64,000 bases of DNA from an uncultured Eubacteriales bacterium (GTDB lineage: Bacteria > Bacillota > Clostridia > Oscillospirales > QAMX01), in NCBI GenBank assembly GCA_905205975.1, contig CAJLFQ010000001.1, forward strand, positions 23,366 through 87,365, in the 5' to 3' direction. This document shows, piece by piece, positions 31,267-40,150 of this stretch (the stretch's first letter is position 1; every line of letters begins with the position of its first letter). Under the pieces are notes generated by a model. It ran no database searches. It was given only the letters and a program-made list of their open reading frames with translations, and was not told where the DNA came from. The translations under genes and the position numbers were made by a program.

Positions 31267-34071
31267 ATGAAACACACCCACCACAAAATGTATCGAAAAA
31301 TGGCTGTCCGCAGTGTGCGCGGATCGATTGCACGCTTCCTGTCGATTCTGGCCATCGTGCTGGTCGGCAGCGGATTTTTAGCCGGGCTGCTCGCCACAAA
31401 GCCGGATATGCAGCGAACGGCGGACCGCTATGCGGATGACTGTCATCTCTATGACATTCAAGTGCGCAGCACCTGGGGGCTGGACAGTGCGGATGTCGCC
31501 GCGCTGGAAGGTCTGCCGGGCGTCGAGCGCGTCATGGCATGCGTCTCCAAAGACCTGATTCTGGAGACATCCGACGGCAGCGCTGTCACACGCCTCTACG
31601 GCGTCGATCTGACCCGCCCGGACAGCCTGATCAACGGCTTCCGCCTGAAAGAAGGCCGGATGCCGGTATCCAAAGGCGAATGCCTGCTGGCTGTGCCGAA
31701 TACGTACGAGGGCAGCCATTCGCTCGGCGAAGTCTTTACCCTTTCCGAAGACAACCGCGACTATGAAACGCTCGGCGAAACGGTCGCCTTCGATTCGCTG
31801 ACCGTCGTCGGTCTGGTGGATACGCCGCAGTATATGTCCATCGAAAGCGAACCCAGCACCGCAGGCAGCGGCAGCGTTCGGCTCATCATGTATGTTTTCC
31901 CGGAATGCTTCTCCATGGACGTCGCAACCGACGCCTTTCTGACGGTGAAAGGCGCCGCAGCACGAAATGCCTTCTCCGACGCCTACGGCGATCTGCTTGA
32001 CGAGCAGACCGAGGCGGTCAAAACGCTGGCCGAAACCCGGACGCAGAGCCGCTTTGACGAAAAGAAAAACGAAGCGTCGCGCGCGCTTGCAGATGCAAAA
32101 GCGGATTTTGAAGCGCGCAGCACGGAGACCGGCAGACAACTGGCTGCGGCAGAGTCGGAACTCTTACAGGCGGCGCACGAGCTGTCGGCGGAGCGCGCCG
32201 CCCTACGCGATGTGCAGGCGTGGATGACGCCGGCGCAGCTTCAGGCGGCAGAGGCAAAGCTGGAAGAGGCGAGTGCCGCGCTGGAAAAAAGGCAGACGGC
32301 GCTGAATGACGCGCTGGAAGAAGCGGACGCGCAGCGCCAAACGGCAGAGGCGTCGTTCGCGGCATCGCAGGAAGCGCTGGACGCGCTGGAAAAACCCGAA
32401 TGGATCCTCAGCGACCGCCGCTCAAACGTCAGCTACCGGAGCTATAAAAGCAACTCCGAAAAGATGGCCGCCATCGCAAAGGTCTTCCCGGTCTTCTTCT
32501 TTTTGGTGGCGGCGCTCGTAGCCCTGACGACCATGACGCGCATGGTCGAGGAAGAACGCACACAGATCGGTATGCTGAAAGCCATCGGCTATTCCAAATC
32601 GCGCATTCTGGCCTATTATCTCGGATACAGCATCTTCGCGAGCCTTGCAGGCAGCGCGGCCGGCACGGTGCTCGGCTTCTACACGCTGCCGCCAGTGATT
32701 GCCAATGCCTACGGCATGATGTACACCCTGCCGAAGACGGTGATGGATTTCTACTGGGGCTATGCCGGTCTGATCGTTCTGATTTCGGTCGGCTGCACAA
32801 CGGCTGCGACCGCAGCGGCCTGCCTGACGCAACTCTCGGAAAAACCGGCGGCGCTCATGCTGCCGAAAGCGCCGAAATCCGGCAAGCGCATCCTGCTTGA
32901 ACACGTCCAATTCATCTGGCGCCGCATGGGCTTCATCGCTAAGGTGACGGCGCGCAACATCTTCCGCTACAAAAAACGCCTGCTGATGACGGTTTTCGGC
33001 ATCGCAGGCTGCACGGCGCTGTTGGTGACGGCGTTCGGCCTGCGCGATTCAATCCACGAAATCGTCGATCGCCAGTTCGGCGAACTGTATCAATATAACC
33101 TCACCCTCTACCTGACAGACGACGGCGTCACAGAAACCAATGCGGCGCTCCACGCCTGCATGACCGACCCGTCCCGCATCACATCCTATGCACTTTTCCA
33201 CAGTGAAAGCGTGCAGCTCAGCGCCAACGGCGAACAGCAGCGCGTCACGCTGTATGCCCCACAGGAAACGGCGTCGCTCAAGGAAAACATCGTTCTGCGT
33301 GACCGGAAGACCCGTGACGACATCCCGTTCGGCGAAGACAGCGTTATCCTGACCGAAAAACTCGGCGAACAGCTGAACCTGTCCGTCGGCGACGCGGTCA
33401 CGGTTGAAAACGCAGACGGCCGGAAGGCGTCGTTTGCGGTGACGGCATTTGCGGAAAACTATGTGACGGGCGCGATTTTCCTGCCGGCGGAACGCTATGC
33501 GAAGGCCTTCGGCACGGCGCCCTCATACCGGCTGGCACTGGCGAAAACGGCGGACGAATCGGAGGCCGCGCGGAACGCGCTGGCGTCCGACCTGCTCGAT
33601 TCCGGCGGCGTGCTCATGACGCAGTTCTCGGAAACCATCCGCGAAAGCTTTGAAAATACGGTCAAAAGCATCGACTACATCGTCGTCGTGCTGATTCTGG
33701 CGGCCGGTGCGCTGGCCATGATCGTCCTCTACAACCTGACCAACATCAACATCTGCGAACGCGAAAAAGAACTGGCGACGATCAAAGTCCTCGGCTTCCA
33801 CGAAAACGAAGTCGCCGCCTATATCTACCGCGAAACGTCCGTGCTGGCGCTGCTCGGGATTCTGGCCGGGTTCGCATTCGGCGTCTGGCTGCATGCGTTT
33901 GTCGTCCGGACGGCAGAAGTGGACGCCGTGATGTTCGGGCGGACGCTCAGCGGGTGCAGCCTCCTGTATGCGGCGATTGTCACCGTTGTCTTTACGGCGC
34001 TGGTGGATCTCATCATGCTGCCGAAACTCAAAAAAATCGACATGGCGAAATCCATGAAAGCAAATGAATAG
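31267..34071 (+). CDS. Large FtsX-type ABC permease with extracytoplasmic coiled coil
   Basis: A 934-residue permease. One N-terminal membrane helix (LSILAIVLVGSGFLAGLL) is followed by a long outer domain, part of which (about residues 255-370) is an Ala/Glu/Gln-rich coiled coil. Then comes a first FtsX block (three spans near 400-510), a second outer domain and a second FtsX block at about 810-930. This double-FtsX layout is typical of single-gene MacB-like permeases. ATG 31267 (after AGGTC) was chosen over ATG 31246, which lacks a site. The substrate is probably lipid or peptide. Confidence 0.87.
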   Translation: MKHTHHKMYRKMAVRSVRGSIARFLSILAIVLVGSGFLAGLLATKPDMQRTADRYADDCHLYDIQVRSTWGLDSADVAALEGLPGVERVMACVSKDLILETSDGSAVTRLYGVDLTRPDSLINGFRLKEGRMPVSKGECLLAVPNTYEGSHSLGEVFTLSEDNRDYETLGETVAFDSLTVVGLVDTPQYMSIESEPSTAGSGSVRLIMYVFPECFSMDVATDAFLTVKGAAARNAFSDAYGDLLDEQTEAVKTLAETRTQSRFDEKKNEASRALADAKADFEARSTETGRQLAAAESELLQAAHELSAERAALRDVQAWMTPAQLQAAEAKLEEASAALEKRQTALNDALEEADAQRQTAEASFAASQEALDALEKPEWILSDRRSNVSYRSYKSNSEKMAAIAKVFPVFFFLVAALVALTTMTRMVEEERTQIGMLKAIGYSKSRILAYYLGYSIFASLAGSAAGTVLGFYTLPPVIANAYGMMYTLPKTVMDFYWGYAGLIVLISVGCTTAATAAACLTQLSEKPAALMLPKAPKSGKRILLEHVQFIWRRMGFIAKVTARNIFRYKKRLLMTVFGIAGCTALLVTAFGLRDSIHEIVDRQFGELYQYNLTLYLTDDGVTETNAALHACMTDPSRITSYALFHSESVQLSANGEQQRVTLYAPQETASLKENIVLRDRKTRDDIPFGEDSVILTEKLGEQLNLSVGDAVTVENADGRKASFAVTAFAENYVTGAIFLPAERYAKAFGTAPSYRLALAKTADESEAARNALASDLLDSGGVLMTQFSETIRESFENTVKSIDYIVVVLILAAGALAMIVLYNLTNINICEREKELATIKVLGFHENEVAAYIYRETSVLALLGILAGFAFGVWLHAFVVRTAEVDAVMFGRTLSGCSLLYAAIVTVVFTALVDLIMLPKLKKIDMAKSMKANE

Positions 34072-34089
34072 GCGAAAGGGGCATGTTCG

Positions 34090-34665
34090 ATGAACATCGT
34101 CAAAAAAGCAAAATGCATCCACATCGTGATCTCTGCCATTCTGATGGCCGTCGGACTCTGCCTGATTCTCTGGCCGGTCAGCTTTGCATCGCTGATCTGC
34201 TGGTTTATCGGTGCGGTCTGCGTGCTGATCGGCGTCGCAAAACTGATCGGTTATTTTTCCAACGACATCTACCGGCTGGCCTTCCAATTTGACTTGGCGC
34301 TCGGCATTTTCACCATCCTGCTCGGCGTCCTGCTGCTGTCGCATGCAGAGGCGGTCATCACGGCGATCCCTGTGCTGACCGGGTTGTATGTCATCGTAGA
34401 CTGCGTTTTCAAACTGCAAACCGCATTTGACGCACGCCGGTTCGGTCTGCGCAGCTGGTGGGCGATCCTGCTCGGCGCCATGCTGGCGGGTCTGTGCGGC
34501 GTGCTGCTCATCCTGAACCCGTTTGCCGGCAGCCGCGTTCTGGCGACTTTCCTGGGCATCTCCCTGATGGCCGACGGCCTGCTGAACATCTGCATCACCG
34601 CCAACACCGTCAAGGTAGTGGACAAGAAGAAACACATCGAGGCCGACTATGAAATCCGCGATTAA
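34090..34665 (+). CDS. DUF308/HdeD-like membrane protein
   Basis: A 191-residue protein with six predicted membrane segments in the paired, roughly repeated arrangement of the DUF308/HdeD family (for example FASLICWFIGAVCVLIGVAK). It ends in a charged Lys/Glu tail. HdeD is linked to acid resistance in enterobacteria, but the Gram-positive versions have no set role. AAGGGG precedes the ATG. The end overlaps the next gene by 17 bases. Confidence 0.8.
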   Translation: MNIVKKAKCIHIVISAILMAVGLCLILWPVSFASLICWFIGAVCVLIGVAKLIGYFSNDIYRLAFQFDLALGIFTILLGVLLLSHAEAVITAIPVLTGLYVIVDCVFKLQTAFDARRFGLRSWWAILLGAMLAGLCGVLLILNPFAGSRVLATFLGISLMADGLLNICITANTVKVVDKKKHIEADYEIRD

Positions 34666-35632
34666 AACGGTTTCGGAACGGTTTACCGTCTGCTCAGAGC
34701 AGGACGGTCTGGCGCTCGCCGGGATTGCCGTCTACCCGGAGAACATGGTGCCAACAGCAGTGCTTCAGATTTCACACGGCATGATCGAACACAAAGAGCG
34801 GTACCTGCCGTTCATGCAGTGGATGGCGGAACACGGCGTCGCCTGCGTCATCCACGATCACCGGGGTCATGGAGAAAGCGTCTTCTCGCCGGCTGAGCTG
34901 GGCTATTTCGGCGAAAACGGCGGCGACGCGCTGGTGCGCGACCTCTATCAGGTGACGGGATGGGCGAAACGGCGGTTCGGCCGCCTGCCGTTCTTCCTGC
35001 TCGGCCACAGCATGGGCTCTTTGGCGGCGCGGGCCTATGTCCGGCATTACGGCCGGGCGCTGGACGGCCTGATTGTCTGCGGCTCACCAAGCCGCAGAAC
35101 CGGCGCATCTTCGGCGGAACGGATTCTGGGGCGCCTCACGCGGGACGAACACCGGCGCAATCCGAAGTTCGACCGCCTGTTTGCGGATCTCTTTGAACGC
35201 CCATACCGCAGCGAAAACCTGCCGTATGCATGGATCTGCTCCGACCGCGCCGTGGTCGAGGCGCACAACGAGGATCCGCTCTGTACGTTTACCTTCACGG
35301 TGAACGGCTATCGCTCGCTGTTCTGGCTGATGCATGAGGCTTACGATATGCCGCGGGATTCCGCAGCCTGCCCGGATCTGCCGGTGCGATTCATCTCCGG
35401 CGCTGACGACGTCTGCCTGATCAGCCGCCGCCGCTTTGCCGACGCGGTGGAAACCATGCGCAGAGCCGGATACCGGAACGTGACCGCCCGCCTGTTCCCG
35501 GGGATGCGGCACGAGATCCTGCTGGAATCAGGCTGCCTGCGCGTTTATCACGACATTCTGCGCTTTATAACCCCTAATGCGGGGATAGAAAACGCTCAGC
35601 CGGAGGCTGACGCATCGGAGGAAAGCAAATGA
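34649..35632 (+). CDS. Alpha/beta hydrolase (monoacylglycerol lipase/lysophospholipase type)
   Basis: A 327-residue serine hydrolase of the Hydrolase_4 group. HDHRGHGES is the oxyanion-loop motif, FLLGHSMGSLAARAY holds the nucleophile Ser in GHSMG, and the acid lies in ISGADDVCL and the His in PGMRHEILLE. The motifs match monoacylglycerol lipase and lysophospholipase enzymes, so a lipid substrate fits its place between a DUF308 protein and lipid-modifying genes. It has no signal peptide. Confidence 0.87.
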   Translation: MKSAIKTVSERFTVCSEQDGLALAGIAVYPENMVPTAVLQISHGMIEHKERYLPFMQWMAEHGVACVIHDHRGHGESVFSPAELGYFGENGGDALVRDLYQVTGWAKRRFGRLPFFLLGHSMGSLAARAYVRHYGRALDGLIVCGSPSRRTGASSAERILGRLTRDEHRRNPKFDRLFADLFERPYRSENLPYAWICSDRAVVEAHNEDPLCTFTFTVNGYRSLFWLMHEAYDMPRDSAACPDLPVRFISGADDVCLISRRRFADAVETMRRAGYRNVTARLFPGMRHEILLESGCLRVYHDILRFITPNAGIENAQPEADASEESK

Positions 35633-36801
35633 AAATTCTGATGGTCATCGATCAGTTCTACGCAGCCAACAACGGGATGACGATTTCCGCGCGGCGTTTT
35701 GCCGAGGTCCTGCGCCAGCACGGCCATGAAGTCCGGATTGCGTCCACCGGAAAGCCGGAGCAGCTCAGCGAAGGCGAAACGGCTTACCTGATGGAAAAGC
35801 AGTATATCCCCGTGTTTGACAAGCTGGTCTCTTCCCAGGGGATGACGTTTGCCAAAACGGACGAGAAGCTGCTGGAAGAGGGCATCGCATGGGCCGACAT
35901 CGTCCACTTCTTGGTGCCGTTTGCCCTGACGCACCACGGCCTCAAAATCGCCGAGCGAATGCACAAACCGTTTACCGCGGCGTTCCACGTCCAGCCGGAA
36001 AACGTCTCGTCGTCCATCCATCTGGGCAAAGTGGATTTTGTCAATGCGGGCATTTACCACTGGTTCCACTATTACGTCTATAAAAAATGCGAACATATCC
36101 ACTGCCCTAGCCAGTTTATCGCGGATGAACTCCGGAAGCACGGCTATACCGGGCAGCTCCATGTGATTTCCAACGGCATTGACCCCGATTTTGTCTACCG
36201 CAAACTGCCGAAAGATGCGTCGCTGGCCGGAAAATTCGTGATTCTGATGGTCGGCAGGCTGTCCATTGAAAAACGGCAGGACGTTTTGATTGGCGCCGTC
36301 GCAAAAAGCAGACACCGCGATGAGATCCAGCTTGTGCTGGCGGGAAAAGGTCCGCGGCAGGAGGCGCTTGAAAAACAGGCGGACCAGCTGGGGCTTTCCG
36401 TCCGGTTCGGTTTCTATCCGAAACCGCAGCTTCTGGATCTGATCGCGATGAGCGATCTCTACGTCCACGCGGCAGACATGGAAATCGAAGCCATGAGCTG
36501 CATGGAGGCATTTGCAGGCGGGCTGGTTCCGATCATCGCCAACAGCCCCAAAAGCGCGACGCCGCAGTTTGCGATCGATTCGCGCAGCCTCTTTGAAGCG
36601 GGCAACAGCAGCGATCTGGCGGATCACATCGATTACTGGTTCGAGCATCCGGAGGAACGGCAGCAGATGGAGCACGCCTACGCCGAACTGGCGAAGCAGT
36701 ACAACCTCGAGCAGTGTGTCCGTCAGGCGGAAGCCATGTTTGAACAGGCGATTGCCGAAAACAAAGAAAATGCCCAGCCGGCAGAGGCAGCGCCGGTATG
36801 A
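35629..36801 (+). CDS. GT4 glycosyltransferase (probable diacylglycerol glucosyltransferase)
   Basis: A 390-residue GT-B fold enzyme. The N-terminus MKILMVIDQFYAANNGMTIS and the donor-site region VGRLSIEKRQDVLIGAVAKS, then MEIEAMSCMEAFAGGLVPII (E-x7-E), are typical of GT4. The N-terminal half resembles enzymes that put glucose on diacylglycerol. That is supported by the neighbouring acyltransferase and lipase but not proven. GGAGG precedes the ATG, which overlaps the upstream stop. Confidence 0.85.
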   Translation: MKILMVIDQFYAANNGMTISARRFAEVLRQHGHEVRIASTGKPEQLSEGETAYLMEKQYIPVFDKLVSSQGMTFAKTDEKLLEEGIAWADIVHFLVPFALTHHGLKIAERMHKPFTAAFHVQPENVSSSIHLGKVDFVNAGIYHWFHYYVYKKCEHIHCPSQFIADELRKHGYTGQLHVISNGIDPDFVYRKLPKDASLAGKFVILMVGRLSIEKRQDVLIGAVAKSRHRDEIQLVLAGKGPRQEALEKQADQLGLSVRFGFYPKPQLLDLIAMSDLYVHAADMEIEAMSCMEAFAGGLVPIIANSPKSATPQFAIDSRSLFEAGNSSDLADHIDYWFEHPEERQQMEHAYAELAKQYNLEQCVRQAEAMFEQAIAENKENAQPAEAAPV

Positions 36802-37616
36802 GCGGAGAAGACATCCGCCCCGACCTGCGGGAAGACGCAGAGGCCCCGGCTTACCGGACGGAATCCGCCGACGAACACGTCTTCCATATGTGGGAACCGT
36901 TGAAATTTGAGACGAAAGCCGGGTATGACTACTGCCGGAAAGCGTGGTATCTCTGCGCGCTGACGGCGGTTGTCCGGACGTTTGCGTTCGTCGTGCTGCA
37001 AATTTATGAGCGCCTGATCCTCGGGTACCGCGTCGTCGGACGGGAAAACCTGAAGCCGCTCCGCGGAAAAGGCGCCGTCACCGTCTGCAACCACGTCCAT
37101 CCGCTCGACTGCACGATGGTGGACCTGGCGCTCTACCCCAAGCGGACGTATTACCTCACGCTGGAGAGCAACTTCCGCATCCCCGGCATCCGCCATCTGA
37201 TCCGCGTTCTGGGCGGCGTCCCGCTGCCCGGACAGCCCAAACGGATGCTGGAGATGTTCCGCGCCATGGGGGAAGCCGCCGACGGCGGCGCCGTTGTCCA
37301 TATCTATCCGGAGGGCGTGCTGATTCCCTACTGCGAGACGCTGCGGCCCTTCAAAAACGGTGCGTTTCGCTTTGTCGCGCAGAAACAGCTGCCTGTCGTT
37401 CCGATGGTCATCACGCAGCGGCAGCCGAAAGGCCTGTACCGCTTGCTCAAACGGAAGCCGTGCCTGACGCTGAACATCCTGCCGGCGCAGATGCCGGACG
37501 GCGCGATGAAGCCGAAAGCCGCAGCCGCGGCGCTGGCATCCGAGTGCCGCATTGCCATGCAGCACCGCATGGATCTCTGCCGGAAAAACGAAACAAAAGG
37601 TGGATCGACCGCATGA
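36798..37616 (+). CDS. PlsC-type 1-acylglycerol-3-phosphate acyltransferase
   Basis: A 272-residue acyltransferase. The HX4D catalytic motif lies in VCNHVHPLDCTMVDL and the substrate-binding EGVLIPYCETLRPFKNGAF matches block III. It should acylate lysophosphatidate or a related lipid. It begins inside the end of the GT4 gene (ATGA overlap) and itself overlaps the next gene. The first 40 residues are charged and precede a hydrophobic segment (about 52-70). Confidence 0.88.
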   Translation: MSGEDIRPDLREDAEAPAYRTESADEHVFHMWEPLKFETKAGYDYCRKAWYLCALTAVVRTFAFVVLQIYERLILGYRVVGRENLKPLRGKGAVTVCNHVHPLDCTMVDLALYPKRTYYLTLESNFRIPGIRHLIRVLGGVPLPGQPKRMLEMFRAMGEAADGGAVVHIYPEGVLIPYCETLRPFKNGAFRFVAQKQLPVVPMVITQRQPKGLYRLLKRKPCLTLNILPAQMPDGAMKPKAAAAALASECRIAMQHRMDLCRKNETKGGSTA

Positions 37617-38428
37617 ATCAAACACTCTATGAGGCCATTGCCGTGGTTTTCTGCTACGGCTTTCTGGGCTGGTGCGCAGAGGTTGTCTTTGCCGCCTGCA
37701 CCAAAGGAAAATTTGTCAACCGCGGGTTTCTCTGCGGGCCGATCTGCCCGATCTACGGCGTCGGCGTCCTGATCGTCACGACGCTGCTGGAACCTGTGCG
37801 GGAGAATCTGGCGCTTCTGTTCATCGGCTCGACACTCCTGACCAGCCTGCTCGAATGGCTGACAGGCTTCCTGCTGGAAAAAATCCTCCATCAGAAATGG
37901 TGGGACTATTCCAACATGCCGCTGAACATCGGCGGCTATATCTGCCTGCGCTTCTCGCTCGTCTGGGGCATCGCCTGTATGCTGGTTGTGCGCGTCGTAC
38001 ATCCGGCCGTGATGAAGCTGCTGCGTCTGATCCCGGTATCCATCGGCGTGCCGGTGGAAATCGGACTGATCGGCGTCATTCTCGTAGACTTCGTTGTGAC
38101 GTTCATCGGTGTCCTCCATCTGGGCAGCCGGATGAAGCGTCTGGCAGAGCTGGACGAGGCGCTGCATGTCGTCTCGGATGCGCTGGGCGAAAGTCTGGCC
38201 AGCCACGCGCTCTCCGCAAAGGAGAAAAACGCCCGGTTTGCAGCCGAGATGAATGCAAAGCATCCGGAACTCCGCGAACGCTACGAACGGTATAAAGCGC
38301 TTGCGGCGCAGAAAAACTTTACGCATAACCGCATCCTGCGCGCCTTCCCGAATATCCAGAAGGGCCGCTATGCCAAGCTGATTCAGGATATCAAAGACAA
38401 CCAGAACCGCAAAAAACATCAGGCTTAA
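37613..38428 (+). CDS. CmpB-type putative ABC transporter permease (PF06541-like)
   Basis: A 271-residue protein. The N-terminal FCYGFLGWCAEVVFAACTKG and NRGFLCGPICPIYGVGVLIV are hallmarks of this family, whose members are called ABC permeases only by annotation. About five membrane spans are followed by a charged, helical C-terminal third. AAGGTGG precedes ATG 37613, which overlaps the PlsC stop. It is the last gene of the operon before the terminator at 38438. The true role is unknown. Confidence 0.85.
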   Translation: MNQTLYEAIAVVFCYGFLGWCAEVVFAACTKGKFVNRGFLCGPICPIYGVGVLIVTTLLEPVRENLALLFIGSTLLTSLLEWLTGFLLEKILHQKWWDYSNMPLNIGGYICLRFSLVWGIACMLVVRVVHPAVMKLLRLIPVSIGVPVEIGLIGVILVDFVVTFIGVLHLGSRMKRLAELDEALHVVSDALGESLASHALSAKEKNARFAAEMNAKHPELRERYERYKALAAQKNFTHNRILRAFPNIQKGRYAKLIQDIKDNQNRKKHQA

Positions 38429-38437
38429 CCAAAACTC

Positions 38438-38480
38438 AAACAGCCCGCCGCAAAGGAAATCTTTGCAGCGGGCTGTTTTG
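38438..38480. terminator. Terminator between the lipid operon and the NUDIX gene
   Basis: An 18-bp stem (38438-38455 with 38461-38478, one C/A mismatch), GAAAT loop, T-tract on the plus side and A-rich on the other. It probably serves both converging transcripts. Confidence 0.92.
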
Positions 38481-38537
38481 CTGTATCGGCGGGCGGCTGA
38501 TGCCGGATGCTCAAAGGCGCCGGCGCCCACGGGAAAA

Positions 38538-39164
38538 TCAGTCGAAGGGAACGACCCAATCGGGCGATTCGTTGGCGTCGAAGCACATCAGGATCTGTTC
38601 GCGCGTGTTTTTTTCGACGGCGAGCGGCGACGGGAGCTCATCCCGGCCGAAGAAGCGGCAGGCTGTCGTTTCGGCGTTGGGCGCAAAGGTTCCGCCGCCG
38701 GTCACGGCGCAGCGGATGAATACCTTGACGATGCCGTAGGCGTAGCGGGGCGTATTGTGACGGTTGCGGTCCTGCACGGCGATCAGCCGGTCGGCGGCAA
38801 CGTGCAGTCCGGCTTCTTCCAGCGTTTCCTTGACGGCGTTGCCGCCGACGGATTGGTTGACGTCGCACCAGCCGCCGGGCAGCGCCCATGTGCCGTTCTG
38901 CTCCTGCACCAGCAGGATCTTGCCGTCCTGGAAGACGGCGGCACGCGTATCGACTTTCGGCGTCTGATAGCCGGTTTCACCGCAGAAAAGATCCTGCACC
39001 TTTTCCAGCGGCAGATCGGTCTGCGCGGCGACCATTTCTGCGGCAATCGCGCGGAGCCGCGTATACCGCTCGATGTCGAACGGGTTTTGCCCATAGGCCA
39101 GCCCAGCCTGCGCCAGACTCTGAATTTCAACGGCCCAGTCCAGCCATTGATCTTTGGCAATCAT
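38538..39164 (-). CDS. NUDIX hydrolase with N-terminal Nudix_N_2-like domain
   Basis: A 208-residue protein. Residues 1-60 form the helical N-terminal domain of the UDP-X/ADP-ribose diphosphatase subgroup. The NUDIX box is GGWCDVNQSVGGNAVKETLE, then EAGL. It keeps the KETLEEAG catalytic glutamates, but the usual upstream E/G-E pair reads as NQS. The substrate is a nucleoside diphosphate derivative by inference. It lies 12 bp downstream of the DUF368 gene on the same strand. Confidence 0.85.
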   Translation of the reverse strand: MIAKDQWLDWAVEIQSLAQAGLAYGQNPFDIERYTRLRAIAAEMVAAQTDLPLEKVQDLFCGETGYQTPKVDTRAAVFQDGKILLVQEQNGTWALPGGWCDVNQSVGGNAVKETLEEAGLHVAADRLIAVQDRNRHNTPRYAYGIVKVFIRCAVTGGGTFAPNAETTACRFFGRDELPSPLAVEKNTREQILMCFDANESPDWVVPFD

Positions 39165-39176
39165 GCAGCGCGCCCC

Positions 39177-40016
39177 CTATTCGGCATTTCGGGCGTAGAA
39201 CCAGACGCCGACGGCCCCGGCGGCGAAGAGCAGGATGCCGGCCGGAATCTCCAACCCGGACGGCACATGCGGCATGCTGGAGAAAATCTCCAGCACGGAG
39301 CCGAGCACGAAGCCGATGATGGCAAAATACGTCGGGCCGGGGTACTTGGACATCGCCTTTTCGAGCAGCTTTGTCGTCAGGAGAATCCCGGCGACAAGCC
39401 CCAGCCCAAGAGGCAGGAGGAACCAGAAGTCAAATGTCGCCGGCTGAAGCGACGCCATGAATTTTTCGTGGATGGAAAACACCGCCAGAATCGAGGAAAA
39501 GCTGATGCCGGGCAGAACGAGCGCAACGGCCAGCGGCAGACCGAGCAAAAAGAGAATGCAGAACGTCTGGAAGCTGTGTCCTTCGACGGCGAAGAGATCT
39601 TTCGGGACGAGTGCCGTCGCCAGCGCAAGGCCGAACCCGATCAGCAGAAAGAGCACGGAGACAAAGTTGAAGCCCCCGCGGGATTTCCGGACAAGCAGCG
39701 GGAAGCTGCCTGCGATGGCGCCTGCAAACAGGCAGAGCATCGGCACCTCCCAAAGTTCAACGAGCATCAGAAGCAGTTTTGAGCAGAGGACGAGACCGAG
39801 CAGACCGCCGACAGCAACCGTCAGCAGGAAAAGGCCGTTTTTCCACATGTCTTTGAAGAACTCGGCGACGGCCGCGATGAGCTGGTCATAGATGCCGAGG
39901 ATGATGGCGGTTGTCCCGCCGCTGACGCCGGGGATGAGCATGACGGCGCCGATGATAAAACCGTACAGGATGTTTTTGAACGCCGCCAGCAGGGACGGCT
40001 TCGCAATGTGTTTCAT
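39177..40016 (-). CDS. DUF368 membrane protein (PopT-like polyprenyl-phosphate transporter)
   Basis: A 279-residue polytopic protein. The family signature is clear: GAVMLIPGVSGGTTAIILGI near the N-terminus, and a mirrored ALVLPGISFSSILAVF in the second half, an internal repeat. DUF368 proteins (PopT) have been shown to recycle undecaprenyl phosphate across the membrane, supporting wall synthesis. ATG 40016 (GGAAGAA upstream) was preferred over ATG 40031. Confidence 0.9.
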   Translation of the reverse strand: MKHIAKPSLLAAFKNILYGFIIGAVMLIPGVSGGTTAIILGIYDQLIAAVAEFFKDMWKNGLFLLTVAVGGLLGLVLCSKLLLMLVELWEVPMLCLFAGAIAGSFPLLVRKSRGGFNFVSVLFLLIGFGLALATALVPKDLFAVEGHSFQTFCILFLLGLPLAVALVLPGISFSSILAVFSIHEKFMASLQPATFDFWFLLPLGLGLVAGILLTTKLLEKAMSKYPGPTYFAIIGFVLGSVLEIFSSMPHVPSGLEIPAGILLFAAGAVGVWFYARNAE

Positions 40017-40150
40017 CGTGCATTCTTCCAATCTGGTCTTGCGTGCAGCGGCACGTTTTTTTGAAAGCGGCAGTCATAGAAGGCGGCCGCAGGGTCATAG
40101 ATTCAATATATGATGCAGTGCGGATTGGCATACGGAGAGGAGGCGGCGCA

